DNA of 64,000 bases from IMCC2047 sp041395865 (GCA_041395865.1 JAWKZQ010000002.1:186001-250000); one strand, 5' to 3'; positions 18,657-28,587 are shown, counted from the stretch's first letter. A program made the numbers and translations. Notes: generated by a model from the letters alone, not told the origin.

Positions 18657-18779
18657 TTTTTAACCGTGCCTTCGTTAATCTGTTACCAATAATAGCGGGC
18701 GCTGTGCTCCAAAGCTGGTAATCATACCCGCCTGACTAACTATAGCAACCAACAGGCATTCCGCCTGATTTTTGCCACA

Positions 18780-20141
18780 CTAAGCGTGCAAATCAATCAG
18801 TGAATCTGTCTCTATGCGTTGCACGGTTTGAGCCTCTGTCGCTTCGACGGCCTCATCGGTTTTATCAAACACCCCGGCTACCGCACCATCACGGGTATCA
18901 GCCCCTTCCTGCTGCGAAGCGGACTGGTCAGAGACATCCACGTTTGCCAGGTCGAGCCCGTTGTTTTCCAGCATTTCGCGCAATCGTGCCACACTGCTTT
19001 CCAGGGCATCGCGGACTGCCGCGTGCTGACTGGTAAACTGCACGGTAGCCTGGTCGCCACTCAGATTAATTCGTACATCCACCGGGCCCAACTCCCGGGG
19101 ATTCAATTGCAGTTCAGCGGAGCTGATACCCCGGTTCACCAGCCAGGCAATGCGCTGGGAAACGGCTTGCCCCCAATCCGCCGACCCAACCGGCGCCTGA
19201 ACACTGGCGGTCACTGTTCCTGGTCGTGCCTGTCCCAAGGACTGGGCCGCCTGCGTCAAACCATTGAGGCGCGTCAGCGGGTCGCCACCGTCAGCCGCTT
19301 TGGCGGCATCGGTGGCTGCGACCTTAGCGGTATCGGTCACCGCGGTATTCTTGACCTGCTCGCGCAAAATTTTAAGATCCTGTCCCAAGGGCATCTGGGT
19401 AAAACGATCCTGTAACAGATTCTGTCCGCCCTGCTCCATCGGGCTACCGGCAACGGGTTTTGCCGACGCACCTTTATTCACATCCGCTTGCCCGCCCTCA
19501 CCGGCTATCTCGCCAGCCCGGTTTTGTTTAAGCGCTTTGAGCATATCCGGCATGCTGGCATCCGTAGCGCTCGCTTTCGCCTGGCTATTCACTGCCGTTT
19601 CCGCAGCATCGTCGGCGCCGGTTACCAAACCTTCATCGGTCATTTCTTGATCGGAATCCTGCTCACCCTCAACACCGGCCTGGTTGTCAGCACTTAAACC
19701 CAGCTCCAACTGTTCAATGTCGTCATCGACTCCAGGCGCTGCAACAGACTCCGTATTCAAAGCGGCCGTTTCGGCGGCAGAAGTTTCCCGATCGGCCTTG
19801 CCAGCTTTTGCTGTTTCACCGGGCGGCAATGCTTTGCCGTCTACCGACTCGTTATCCGCTTCACGCTTTGTCTTTACCGCTGCCGACTGGTTCGAGCGCG
19901 GGCTTTCAGCGGCTCGTTCCGCCGGTTGGTTCTGCCGCGCAACAGGCTCTTTTTTCGCATCGGATTGCCGTGATGCCAGATCATCGCGGCGCTGCTGACG
20001 ATACACCTGATCAAAGGAGTTTTCCTTTTGTTTCAAGGCACTTACGCCACCGTTACGATCACTGGTACGAGGCGATGACTGAGTCGTTTTAGATACATCC
20101 AGATTCAGCAAAAAATCCACAGGTCGGTTTGTTGCGTTCAT
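18780..20141 (-). CDS. fliK: Flagellar hook-length control protein FliK
   Basis: 453 residues. The first 300 are low-complexity, rich in Ala, Glu, Asp and Gln, as usual for the ruler part of FliK. The C-terminal Flg_hook domain is clear: LQLNPRELGPVDVRINLSGD, VQFTSQHAAVRDALESS and LREMLENNGLDLANVDVS. It measures the hook during export and triggers the FlhB specificity switch. Downstream of fliJ by 77 nt. Confidence 0.9.
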   Translation of the reverse strand: MNATNRPVDFLLNLDVSKTTQSSPRTSDRNGGVSALKQKENSFDQVYRQQRRDDLASRQSDAKKEPVARQNQPAERAAESPRSNQSAAVKTKREADNESVDGKALPPGETAKAGKADRETSAAETAALNTESVAAPGVDDDIEQLELGLSADNQAGVEGEQDSDQEMTDEGLVTGADDAAETAVNSQAKASATDASMPDMLKALKQNRAGEIAGEGGQADVNKGASAKPVAGSPMEQGGQNLLQDRFTQMPLGQDLKILREQVKNTAVTDTAKVAATDAAKAADGGDPLTRLNGLTQAAQSLGQARPGTVTASVQAPVGSADWGQAVSQRIAWLVNRGISSAELQLNPRELGPVDVRINLSGDQATVQFTSQHAAVRDALESSVARLREMLENNGLDLANVDVSDQSASQQEGADTRDGAVAGVFDKTDEAVEATEAQTVQRIETDSLIDLHA

Positions 20142-20218
20142 TCTTTTCTCCAGCAGTTACGCTCAGGAATAATTCCGTTGATTTCCGTCACCTTGTTCTC
20201 TGCAATTGCCGGGCCAAC

Positions 20219-20674
20219 TTATTGAAATCCACCGGACCGACGCTGCAGGAAAGCCAGTTGCGCCTGTTCATCGAGCATTTTCTGCTCACGTTTCTCTTCG
20301 TCGCGCCGTTCCTGCTGGACACTGCGCTCGACCAACGTGTCCATGCGCTTCACCGCTCCCCGTTGTTGCAGCCAGTTCTGCTGGGCAACCGTTTCCTGCT
20401 GGCGAACCTGCGCCAGTTGCTGCTCCTGCTGGTTGATGGCCGCCGTTAAACGGTTAAGGAATTGGTGATAACCCTGCAACCGGGACGCCGGAATACCCTG
20501 GCTTCCCTCCTGGGTGACCAGGCGTTCATACTCGGCCCGGTACTCCACCAGCTGCTTCAGTTTTTGTTGTTCCAGCGAAACCCTTGACCTTGCTTCACCC
20601 AGCATCCTGACCTTTTCCTGTTCCCGGTTCTGTTCAAGTTTCAACAGCGGCGCCAACCGCGCTGACTTTTTCAT
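20219..20674 (-). CDS. fliJ: Flagellar export chaperone FliJ
   Basis: 151 residues, almost entirely a charged coiled coil rich in Gln, Arg and Glu (for example LLKLEQNREQEKVRMLGEAR and RQQETVAQQNWLQQRGAVKR), the hallmark of FliJ, the central stalk of the FliHI ATPase. Lies 19 nt downstream of fliI. Sequence identity in this family is low, so the call rests on composition, length and place. Confidence 0.9.
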   Translation of the reverse strand: MKKSARLAPLLKLEQNREQEKVRMLGEARSRVSLEQQKLKQLVEYRAEYERLVTQEGSQGIPASRLQGYHQFLNRLTAAINQQEQQLAQVRQQETVAQQNWLQQRGAVKRMDTLVERSVQQERRDEEKREQKMLDEQAQLAFLQRRSGGFQ

Positions 20675-20693
20675 GGGGTTATCTCTCGGTTAT

Positions 20694-22040
20694 TCACGGT
20701 GTCGGCTGCGGCACAGGCCCCAAAATGGTCGTCAGGTCCGCATGGCTCTGCTCAAAATCCACGGCTTCATTGAGCCCCTGTTGCAGGAACTGCTTCATTA
20801 CCGGCATACGTTGAATGGCAAAATCCGTTTCCGGATTACTGCCCGCCGCATAGGCCCCCACACTGATCAGGTCCCTGTTTTGTTGGTATTGGGCATACAC
20901 CTGCCGGAAGCGTTGCGCCAGTTGCAGCTGCGCCTGACCGACCACCTGCGGCATGACGCGACTGATTGAAGCTTCCACGTCAATGGCCGGGTAATGGCCC
21001 GAATCCGCCAGGGCCCGTGACAGCACGATGTGACCGTCCAGAATCGCACGCGCGGCGTCGGCAATGGGGTCCTGCTGGTCATCGCCCTCGGTGAGCACCG
21101 TGTAAAAAGCCGTGATCGAACCCTGGCCGGCTGCGGCATTACCAGCCCGCTCCACCAGTTGCGGAATCTTGGCAAACACCGAGGGCGGATAGCCCTTGGT
21201 GGCTGGCGGCTCGCCGACAGCAAGCGCCAGTTCGCGCTGCGCCTGGGCATAACGGGTCAGCGAATCCATCAGCAACAGCACATTTTTCCCCTGGTCCCGA
21301 AAGTATTCGGCAATACGGGTCGTCAGCATGGCGGAACGCAGGCGCATCAGCGGCGAATCATCCGCCGGGGAGGCCACCACAACGGCACGTGCCAGTCCTT
21401 CAGCGCCCAGGCACTGGTCAATAAACTCCTTCACCTCACGACCCCTTTCGCCCACCAGTCCAACCACCACCACATCGGCTTCGGTAAAGCGCGTCATCAT
21501 GCCTAAAAGAACACTTTTCCCCACACCACTACCGGCAAACAGCCCTAAACGCTGCCCCCGGCCAACGGTAAGCAGTGCATTTATGGCCCGAATTCCCACA
21601 TCCAGGGACTCATGGATAGGTTGACGCTGCAACGGGTTAATCGTTTGGCCATCCAGGCCGGTCCGGGCGTCGGCCTGGAGCACGCCCTTTCCATCAAGCG
21701 GTTCGCCAATGCCGTTGAGCACCCGGCCCAACAGGCCAAAACCCACAGGCACCTCTTTATTTCGCTGCACCGGACGCACTCTTGCGCCGGGCTTAACGCC
21801 CTCCACCGGTCCCAGCGGCATCAGAAACACCTTAGCATCGGCAAAGCCGACAACTTCGGCTTCAATGCCCGGCCTGTCACCCATATCAATCAGGCAATGG
21901 TCACCGAGCGCCACGTTACAGCCCACCGCTTCCAGGGTAAGTCCGACAATACGCGTCAGACGCCCCTCCACAACCGGGTCAATCTGTTCGGGCACGCGCT
22001 GGCCGAAAGCCAAGAGACGCTCGGCAAGATTCGCCTGCAT
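20694..22040 (-). CDS. fliI: Flagellum-specific ATP synthase FliI
   Basis: 448 residues, F1-beta-like ATPase. Walker A GLFAGSGVGKSVLLG (about 163-177), Walker B region NVLLLMDSLTRYAQAQREL, and the secretion-ATPase signature PPSVFAKIPQLVERAG are all present. It powers unfolding and delivery of export substrates at the cytoplasmic face. Its ATG shares one base with the fliH stop (TGATG), indicating translational coupling. Confidence 0.96.
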   Translation of the reverse strand: MQANLAERLLAFGQRVPEQIDPVVEGRLTRIVGLTLEAVGCNVALGDHCLIDMGDRPGIEAEVVGFADAKVFLMPLGPVEGVKPGARVRPVQRNKEVPVGFGLLGRVLNGIGEPLDGKGVLQADARTGLDGQTINPLQRQPIHESLDVGIRAINALLTVGRGQRLGLFAGSGVGKSVLLGMMTRFTEADVVVVGLVGERGREVKEFIDQCLGAEGLARAVVVASPADDSPLMRLRSAMLTTRIAEYFRDQGKNVLLLMDSLTRYAQAQRELALAVGEPPATKGYPPSVFAKIPQLVERAGNAAAGQGSITAFYTVLTEGDDQQDPIADAARAILDGHIVLSRALADSGHYPAIDVEASISRVMPQVVGQAQLQLAQRFRQVYAQYQQNRDLISVGAYAAGSNPETDFAIQRMPVMKQFLQQGLNEAVDFEQSHADLTTILGPVPQPTP

Positions 22041-22735
22041 CAGGACGCTCCGCTGTTCATTGGCGCTTCAGTCCCCAGTCGCTGGGCAAACATTTTTTCC
22101 AGCATCAATTGAAACCGGGTATCGAGCGTAAAATCCACAAAACTGTGCTTCGACTTCACGAGACAACCGCCACTGACCAAGCTCGGATCAGCCACAATCT
22201 GCCAGTCGTCTGCTTGCTGCGCCGAGCGAAGCAGCTCGGCGTCATTCGGGTGTACCAGAATCTGGATATTTTCCGAACCCTCGGGCAGTTCCGCCAATGC
22301 CTGGCGGGCCAGATCAAGCATCGCCTGCTCATCGACCACCGGCAGGCTCCGGATCAGTGTCTTTGCCATACTGCCAGCCAGCTGCACGAGCGCCTGTTCG
22401 AGTTCGTGCTGCTGTTCCTGAAGGGGATGGATCAACTGTCCCATCAGGTGGTTGAGCTGGGCTTTCATCTGGTTTATTTCCGCCTGCGCCTGTTGCAACC
22501 CGGCCTGATAACCCTTCTCCACACCTTCCTGGTAGGCCTGCTCCTGGATAGCCTGCGCCTTGGAGGCGGTCATCGGCCCAGAGAAAGGGTCCTCCGGGCG
22601 CGCCGGTCGACGTTTCTGGCGTCCCTGCACACTAACCGGGTCGCCTGCCGCCTCCAGCACCGGCATCTGCCAGGCTTCACAGTTCTGCACCTGTTCCGCG
22701 GGTATCAGCGGCGGCTGTTCGCTATTTTCAGTCAT
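22040..22735 (-). CDS. fliH: Flagellar export regulator FliH
   Basis: 231 residues. A variable N-terminus, a glycine-poor helical stretch with repeated Q-A-x-x (GYQAGLQQAQAEINQMKAQ), then the V-ATPase-E-like C-terminal domain (LLRSAQQADDWQIVADPSLV, GGCLVKSKHSFVDFTLDTR). FliH binds FliI and links it to the C ring. It follows fliG by 22 nt. Confidence 0.93.
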   Translation of the reverse strand: MTENSEQPPLIPAEQVQNCEAWQMPVLEAAGDPVSVQGRQKRRPARPEDPFSGPMTASKAQAIQEQAYQEGVEKGYQAGLQQAQAEINQMKAQLNHLMGQLIHPLQEQQHELEQALVQLAGSMAKTLIRSLPVVDEQAMLDLARQALAELPEGSENIQILVHPNDAELLRSAQQADDWQIVADPSLVSGGCLVKSKHSFVDFTLDTRFQLMLEKMFAQRLGTEAPMNSGAS

Positions 22736-22757
22736 GGGGACACCCTATCGAAGGTCA

Positions 22758-23762
22758 TCAGATCATCTGGTCATCGCCGCCGCCACCGAGCGACATTTCA
22801 CCCGCTTCGGCCATCCGGCGCGCCACCATCAGGATAGACTTCTGGGCCGCTTCCACTTCACTGAGCCGTACCGGCCCCTTGGCTTCCAGGTCGTCCTTCA
22901 ACAGCTCTGCCGCCCGCTTGGACATATTACTGAAGATTTTTTCCTGCAGGGTGTCATCGGCGCCTTTCAGGGCGATAATCAGCTCATCGGAGGAAACCTC
23001 GCGCAACAATGTCTGGATGCTGCGGTCGTCGACCTCGGCCAGGTTATCAAAGATAAACATCAGGTCCTGGATCTTGTTGCTCAGCTCCTCATCCTTTTCG
23101 GTGAGTTCCTCCAAGAGCTGGCTTTCAATCGCGCTATCAATGGCGTTGATAATATTGGCGGCTGTTTTGGTCCCGCCCAACGTCGTCTGCTGGGTGGTTT
23201 TTCCGGTTTTCACCTGCCGCTCAATAATTTCATTCAATTCTTCAAGCGCGGAAGGCTGCACGGTTTCCAGTTTGGAAATTCGCATGATCAGCCCCAGGCG
23301 ATCCTTTTCATCGAACAGCGTCAACACACTCGCCGCCTGGTCGGAATCCAGGTAGGACAACACTATCGCCTGCACCTGCGGATGCTCGAAACGGATAATA
23401 TCGGCGACCGCACGAGGCTCCATCCATTTCAGGGTATCGAGACCGGAGGTGTTGCCGCCCATCAGAATACGTTCAATCACGCTGTTGGCCTTTTCCTTGC
23501 CCAGCGCCTGCACCAACAGTTTGCGTATATACTGGTCAGCGCCCATGGTCAGGCCGGTTTCGTCGCGGGCATCCTCCAGGAAACCGGAAAGCGCGCCCTC
23601 CATCTGTTCCTTGTTGATGTTCTGCAGTGTGGACATGGCCGTGCCGATCCGCTGTACCTCCTTGGGATCCATGTGGCGCAAAATCTGCGCGGCATGGTCT
23701 TCGCCGAGGCTCATCAGCAGAATGGCGGCATTTTCAACCGTCTGGAATTCGCGCCTACTCAT
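22758..23762 (-). CDS. fliG: Flagellar motor switch protein FliG
   Basis: 334 residues from the ATG at 23762, which overlaps the fliF stop by 8 nt; a longer frame adds 18 unconserved residues. The three FliG domains are present, with the C-terminal torque helix carrying the charged residues (FIFDNLAEVDDRSIQTLLRE and SSDELIIALKGADDTLQEKI). It couples stator force to the MS ring. The fliF-fliG overlap keeps stoichiometry coupled. Confidence 0.95.
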   Translation of the reverse strand: MSRREFQTVENAAILLMSLGEDHAAQILRHMDPKEVQRIGTAMSTLQNINKEQMEGALSGFLEDARDETGLTMGADQYIRKLLVQALGKEKANSVIERILMGGNTSGLDTLKWMEPRAVADIIRFEHPQVQAIVLSYLDSDQAASVLTLFDEKDRLGLIMRISKLETVQPSALEELNEIIERQVKTGKTTQQTTLGGTKTAANIINAIDSAIESQLLEELTEKDEELSNKIQDLMFIFDNLAEVDDRSIQTLLREVSSDELIIALKGADDTLQEKIFSNMSKRAAELLKDDLEAKGPVRLSEVEAAQKSILMVARRMAEAGEMSLGGGGDDQMI

Positions 23763-25476
23763 TATCCTTAACCCATTGTTTGACAACCTGTGCAGCGCGC
23801 TGCGGGTCGTTATCAATCATGTTCTGCACGGTGCTCAGCGACATGTCCGCCTGCCCCGGCCCCGGCAGCATGGCCATTGCGCCGCCCTGTTGCTGGGCAT
23901 GCGGATTGAACTGCGCAGCCGCCATAGGTCCCGCCGCCGCCATGCTTTCAGCCTGTTTAGCGGCCGCTTCGGCCCGTGCGGTTGCTTCCGCCAGCGCCTT
24001 TTGCTGCTGTCCGTTGACCGCCAGCGATTTCATAATAGGTCGAATCACGGCAAACACCAGGATTAGCACCAGCAGCCCCGCCAGCACCTGCTTAACCAGC
24101 TTCATGAACCAGGCCTGCTCCCAGATCGGCGTTTCCACCGCTTCGGGAACCACCACCTCAACCGGCGTAAAGGGCGCGTTGATCACCGTGACACTGTCGC
24201 CACGCGCTTCGTCATAACCCACCGCACCCTTCACCAGGTTAGTCAGCCGCTCAATATCGGCTTCGGCCCAGGGCGCCGGTTCGTCACCACCGGCCGGGAT
24301 AACATTATCGATCACCACCGCAACCGACAGGCGACGGACCTGGCCCTGCTGGTATTTGGTATAGCTGATCTTGCGATCCAGTTCGTAATTACGGGTGGCC
24401 TGGGTGCGCCGGTTCTGCGGAGTATTTGCCGCCACCGCGCCACCTTCGCCTCCCGTCGCCACTTCAGGTACCGACACACCGCCCGGCGGCTGGTTGGAGA
24501 GCGCACCGGGAACACCGCCGGCTCCGGCCAGCCCGGAACGTTGCTCCTCAAGCGTCTGTTCGCTGCGTAATACCTGCAACTCAGGGTCGTAGGCTTCCTG
24601 GGTTTCCTCCTGAGCGGTGAAATCCACGTCGGCCGACACTTCAGTACGGAATTTATCCGCGCCGATCACCGGCAGCAGAATACCTTCCACACGGTCCGCC
24701 AGCACACCTTCCAGCTTGCGGGTATATTCAAACTGATGGGCCGCCATCGCCGCATCTTCAGTCTCACCCTGGTTGGATAACAGGCGGCCATTCTGGTCGA
24801 CGATGGTGACATTGAGCGGGTCCAGCTCCGGCACGCTTGAAGCCACCAGATTCGTAATGGCGCTGACCTGGGTATCCTTCAGGCTGCGGCCGGACATCAG
24901 GTCCACAAACACCGAAGCGGTCGGCTTGCGCGCATCGCGCACAAAAACCGTCGATTTTGGCAATCCCAGGTGAACGCGCGCAGCGCGCACGCTCTGCAGG
25001 CTGGAGATGGTCCGCGCCAGTTCGCCCTCCAGGCCACGGCGATAGCTGATATTTTCCATGAACTGGCTGGTACCCAGCCCCTGCTCACGGTCAAGTAGCT
25101 CGAACCCAACGCTGCGATTATCGGTAATACCCACCGAGGCCAATTTCATACGCGCCGCATGCAGTTGATCGGAGGCCACCAGCAAACCACCGCTGCGGCT
25201 GTCGATTTTGTAGGGAATCTCGTTACTCTGCAAAATGTTCACCGCATCATTGGCATCAATATTCTGCATATTGGCCAATAACGGCGTGTATTCCGGCTCC
25301 TGGGACCAGAGTACAACCGCAAAACCGATAGCAATACTGGCCGCCAGGCCGACCAACAGGCCAATCTGGCGAAAAATACCAACATTGGAAAACCCCTGAA
25401 AGGCACTATTGCCCGCCGGAACTTTAACCGTGACGGTTTCAGGGCTTGCTTGTGAAGTTGCAGGTAAGGTGGCCAT
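23755..25476 (-). CDS. fliF: Flagellar MS-ring protein FliF
   Basis: 573 residues. First membrane helix at about 33-53, YscJ/FliF ring-building domains (TPLLANMQNIDANDAVNILQ; YRRGLEGELARTISSLQSV; ARVHLGLPKSTVFVRD), a low-complexity periplasmic region (about 315-360), and a second helix (LVKQVLAGLLVLILVFAVIR). The C-terminal cytoplasmic tail that binds FliG is intact. It nucleates flagellar assembly in the inner membrane. Confidence 0.95.
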   Translation of the reverse strand: MATLPATSQASPETVTVKVPAGNSAFQGFSNVGIFRQIGLLVGLAASIAIGFAVVLWSQEPEYTPLLANMQNIDANDAVNILQSNEIPYKIDSRSGGLLVASDQLHAARMKLASVGITDNRSVGFELLDREQGLGTSQFMENISYRRGLEGELARTISSLQSVRAARVHLGLPKSTVFVRDARKPTASVFVDLMSGRSLKDTQVSAITNLVASSVPELDPLNVTIVDQNGRLLSNQGETEDAAMAAHQFEYTRKLEGVLADRVEGILLPVIGADKFRTEVSADVDFTAQEETQEAYDPELQVLRSEQTLEEQRSGLAGAGGVPGALSNQPPGGVSVPEVATGGEGGAVAANTPQNRRTQATRNYELDRKISYTKYQQGQVRRLSVAVVIDNVIPAGGDEPAPWAEADIERLTNLVKGAVGYDEARGDSVTVINAPFTPVEVVVPEAVETPIWEQAWFMKLVKQVLAGLLVLILVFAVIRPIMKSLAVNGQQQKALAEATARAEAAAKQAESMAAAGPMAAAQFNPHAQQQGGAMAMLPGPGQADMSLSTVQNMIDNDPQRAAQVVKQWVKDNE

Positions 25477-25517
25477 AATTTTTTCTTCTAATTCACATTA
25501 TTCAGTTTCAGGCGTTT

Positions 25518-25874
25518 CTAAATAGGCATCTTCATGATGTCTTCATAGGCCGCGACCAGGCGGTTACGCACCTGGGTCATCGCCTGGAAAGACACACTCG
25601 CCTTCTGCATGCTGATCATCACCTGGGTCAGGTCAACGCCCGGCTCCCCCTGGGTATAGGCCGTTTGCAGGGCTGACGCCTTCATCTGTTGTTCATTGAC
25701 GCTGTCAACGGCTTGATTCAGCATTTCCCCGAACCCCGGACCTTCATTTTTCTCCGGGCCGTTCAAGCCGGCGTTCCTGGCCAGCTCAGAGGCCTTGTTA
25801 ATCTGCCCCTGCGCCTGTGCCTGCATTTCGCGCATCTGCGTCAGCACACTGGTAATATCTACTCGAGTATCCAT
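25518..25874 (-). CDS. fliE: Flagellar hook-basal body protein FliE
   Basis: 118 residues. The C-terminal signature VDLTQVMISMQKASVSFQAM and TQVRNRLVAAYEDIMKMPI is diagnostic of FliE, the adaptor between MS ring and rod. The first half is Gln/Asn-rich. Only 15 nt separate it from fleR, so no separate promoter fits in the spacer; transcription would come from fleSR or from a promoter inside fleR. Confidence 0.94.
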   Translation of the reverse strand: MDTRVDITSVLTQMREMQAQAQGQINKASELARNAGLNGPEKNEGPGFGEMLNQAVDSVNEQQMKASALQTAYTQGEPGVDLTQVMISMQKASVSFQAMTQVRNRLVAAYEDIMKMPI

Positions 25875-25889
25875 CGTCGTTATATCCCG

Positions 25890-27299
25890 TTAGCAAGCCT
25901 GCAATGCCGCATCCAGGTCGAAACCGGATTCACGCATTTTGGCGAGTTTGTATCTTAAGGTGCGAGGGCTGATGCCCAACTTTTCGGCGGCCTGCTTCTT
26001 GCGACCCTGCTCATGTTTCAGCGCATCCACAATCATCTGGAACTCGTGGCTTTTCATGCCGTCATCCAGCGCACTGGCAGGCTCGGCAGGCTCGGCTGGC
26101 TCGGCTGGCACGGCTTGAATGGTAACCGGCGCGGCTGGGGCCAGTGCAGTCGATGAAAGGTGCGTGAAAATCAGGTCGCCGCCATGCACTGTATCGCCCT
26201 GCTGCAGAATCAAGGCGCGCTGGATGACGTTATCCAGCTCGCGCACATTGCCCGGCCAGTCATAGGCCGTCAGTTTCTGCTGGGCCCCAAGGTCGAACGC
26301 TGCCAGCGGCTTGTTCATTTTCCGGCAATGCATGGCGATCAGGCGATTGGCCAGCGGCACAATATCCATGCGGCGCTCACGGAGCGGCAACCACTGCAAC
26401 GGGAAGACACTGAGGCGGTAGTAGAGATCCTCACGGAAGTTCTTTTCCTGCACATATTCCTGAAGGTCGCGGTTAGTGGTCGCAATGACCCGCACATCCA
26501 GAGGAATCACCTTTTTACCGCCCACGCGCTCCACTTCCCGCTCCTGCAACACACGCAACAACTTGGCCTGCAGGCCGATTTCCATCTCGGACACCTCATC
26601 CAGCAGCAGCGTCCCGCCGTTGGCCTGTTCAAACTTGCCGGGGTTGCTGGCATAGGCGCCGGTAAAGGCACCCTTTTCATGACCGAACAGGGTCGCCTCC
26701 AGCATATTTTCAGGAATCGCGGCACAGTTAATCGCAACAAAGGGGCCTTCGGCACGTGGTGAATTGTGATGAATGTAGCGTGCCAGTACCTCTTTACCGG
26801 TTCCGCTTTCGCCGGAAATCAGCACGGTTGAGCCAGTCGCCGCCACGCGCTGCGCCAGCTCCAGCAATTGCTGGCTGGAAGCCTCCACCGCCACCGGTTG
26901 CTGCAGATCCTGCTGCAGGCTGCTGCCGGACACATAACGCGCCACGGTTTCAACCAGCACCTGGGGTTTAAAAGGCTTAACCAGGTAATCCACTGCCCCA
27001 TTGCGCATGGCGTTGACGGCATGGCTGACATCGCCGTAAGCGGTGATCAGCAAGACAGGCAGTAAAGGGTATTTCTGTTGCAGGCAGGCCAACAGCTCGT
27101 GGCCACTCATGCCGCCCATATTTACGTCACTGACTACCATATCGACGCTTTGCCCGGCCAACAACGCCAGTGCCGCTTCGCCCGAATCGGCCTGCAAAAC
27201 CCCGTAGTCCGCCAACTCCAGCGTATCGCAAAGCGCTTCGCGTAATTGCTGGTCATCCTCAACAACCAGCACCCATGCGTTATTTTTTGCCTCTTGCAT
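25890..27299 (-). CDS. fleR: Flagellar response regulator FleR (FlrC, NtrC family)
   Basis: 469 residues from the ATG at 27299, chosen for the AGGAG 7 nt upstream; a start six codons earlier is possible. Domains: receiver (VLVVEDDQQLREALCD, phospho-acceptor Asp in VVSDVNM), AAA+ (Walker A GESGTGKEVLARY; sigma-54 contact GHEKGAFTGAYA) and a Fis-type HTH (KKQAAEKLGISPRTLRYKLA). A linker of repeated Pro-Ala-Glu sits before the HTH. It activates class III flagellar genes with sigma-54 after phosphorylation by FleS. Confidence 0.94.
   Translation of the reverse strand: MQEAKNNAWVLVVEDDQQLREALCDTLELADYGVLQADSGEAALALLAGQSVDMVVSDVNMGGMSGHELLACLQQKYPLLPVLLITAYGDVSHAVNAMRNGAVDYLVKPFKPQVLVETVARYVSGSSLQQDLQQPVAVEASSQQLLELAQRVAATGSTVLISGESGTGKEVLARYIHHNSPRAEGPFVAINCAAIPENMLEATLFGHEKGAFTGAYASNPGKFEQANGGTLLLDEVSEMEIGLQAKLLRVLQEREVERVGGKKVIPLDVRVIATTNRDLQEYVQEKNFREDLYYRLSVFPLQWLPLRERRMDIVPLANRLIAMHCRKMNKPLAAFDLGAQQKLTAYDWPGNVRELDNVIQRALILQQGDTVHGGDLIFTHLSSTALAPAAPVTIQAVPAEPAEPAEPASALDDGMKSHEFQMIVDALKHEQGRKKQAAEKLGISPRTLRYKLAKMRESGFDLDAALQAC
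26079..26114. repeat. 9-bp tandem repeat (4 copies) in fleR
   Basis: Four consecutive 9-bp units (AGGCTCGGC, AGGCTCGGC, TGGCTCGGC, TGGCACGGC on the plus strand) encode a Pro-Ala-Glu linker between the AAA+ and DNA-binding domains of FleR. Unit length is a multiple of three, so copy-number change keeps the frame. Confidence 0.85.
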
Positions 27300-27303
27300 C
27301 CCT

Positions 27304-28587
27304 TTACTCCTGCTCATCGGGCAATGTTTTCAGGGGCAGCTGCAGCGTCATTCGCGTGCCCTGTCCTGGCATTGACTCAATAAAGAATTCACCATGGTGA
27401 GCACGCGCCACCCCCTGCACAACACTCAAGCCCAGGCCGGTACCGTGGGACTTGGTGGTAAAAAAGGCCTCTTTCACCTCGGCCAGAATGTCCTCGGCAA
27501 TGCCCGGCCCCTGGTCAGCGACGCAGATACGCAACTGATTGGCATCCACAACGCTCAGTTCAACGCTGATTTCAGCCCCGCTGCCGACCACCTCGATCGC
27601 GTTGTTCACCAGGTTAAGAATGGCGCCGATCAGGCCCTCTTTATTGCACTGCAACAGCAGCCCAGGCGCACGGTTATCCAGTTGGTAACGGGACTGGCTC
27701 GCTTCCAGCGGCGACTCCATGGCGGCCTCAAGCCCCTGAACCAGCACATCGGTTGTCACCAGGTCGGAAACCGGCATGTCGCCGCGCGCGAAAATCAGCA
27801 TGTCGCGGACCTGCTGCTCCAGGTGGTTCAGGCGTGACATCAATTTGCCGGCAAAGCGCTTCTGTTGGGCCGGCGCCAATTCGCTGTTTTGCAAATGCTC
27901 GCCGTAGAGCATCGCCGCGGAAAGGGGAGTACGAATCTGATGCGCCAGCGATGCCGCCACTTTGCCCAACGCAGACAGGCGTTGATGACGGCTCAGGCGC
28001 TCCTGCAATGCACGGGTTTCCGTCATGTCCGTCAGCACGATCAACTGCCCCGGCTCGCCTGCCAAGGAACGGGTCGCAATGCTGACACGACGGCCATCTT
28101 TTAACGACACCTCGTGACCATCGTCCAGGCGCGGCGCAAACACCCGCTGGATAACGTCCAGCCAGCGTTCGCCTTCCAGGGGTTCGCCCAGCAGTTCAAT
28201 CGCCGCCGGATTGCACTCCTGCACACGGCCGCGAACATCCAGCACTACCACCCCCACAGGCAGGGCGCTCAGCAGCCCTTCCAGGCGACCGGTCACACGC
28301 TGTTTTTCGGCAACTTCGTTTTCACGCCGCGCCTCGGTACGCGCCAACTCCTCCGTCAACTCCTGCACCTGCAGCTCCAGCGCCTGATAGGCCTCGGTCA
28401 ACTGTTGCGACATTAAATTGAAGCTATCAAAGGCCGCCTGTAATTTATTGCGGTCGGACCCGCCAAGATTCAACGCAACATCAATAGGCGTGGCGGGCTC
28501 ACTCCCCTGCGCAGCAGGCATCAAGGTCACAGGCGCAACGGGCACCTGTAATTCTTTATGCTGTTCTGAACTCTGTGGCATCGCCAT
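27304..28587 (-). CDS. fleS: Flagellar sensor histidine kinase FleS (FlrB)
   Basis: 427 residues from the ATG at 28587 (AAGGAG 11 nt upstream); an upstream TTG is less likely. No membrane segment: a soluble kinase with a coiled stretch (LTEAYQALELQVQELTEELA), a PAS domain (about 110-200), HisKA with the phospho-His in VAASLAHQIRTPLSAAM, and HATPase_c (NLVNNAIEVV; DQGPGIAEDI; HGTGLGLSVVQGVARAHHG). It phosphorylates FleR, encoded 4 nt downstream. Confidence 0.93.
   Translation of the reverse strand: MAMPQSSEQHKELQVPVAPVTLMPAAQGSEPATPIDVALNLGGSDRNKLQAAFDSFNLMSQQLTEAYQALELQVQELTEELARTEARRENEVAEKQRVTGRLEGLLSALPVGVVVLDVRGRVQECNPAAIELLGEPLEGERWLDVIQRVFAPRLDDGHEVSLKDGRRVSIATRSLAGEPGQLIVLTDMTETRALQERLSRHQRLSALGKVAASLAHQIRTPLSAAMLYGEHLQNSELAPAQQKRFAGKLMSRLNHLEQQVRDMLIFARGDMPVSDLVTTDVLVQGLEAAMESPLEASQSRYQLDNRAPGLLLQCNKEGLIGAILNLVNNAIEVVGSGAEISVELSVVDANQLRICVADQGPGIAEDILAEVKEAFFTTKSHGTGLGLSVVQGVARAHHGEFFIESMPGQGTRMTLQLPLKTLPDEQE

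Noticed and set aside
18657..18779. Sigma-54 promoter sought before fliL
   Set aside because: No GG-N10-GC pattern was found by eye in the spacer.
22560..23771. Long plus-strand frame (403 residues) opposite fliH/fliG
   Set aside because: It is antisense to two clear flagellar genes, His/Gln-rich, with no motif; a codon-bias shadow.
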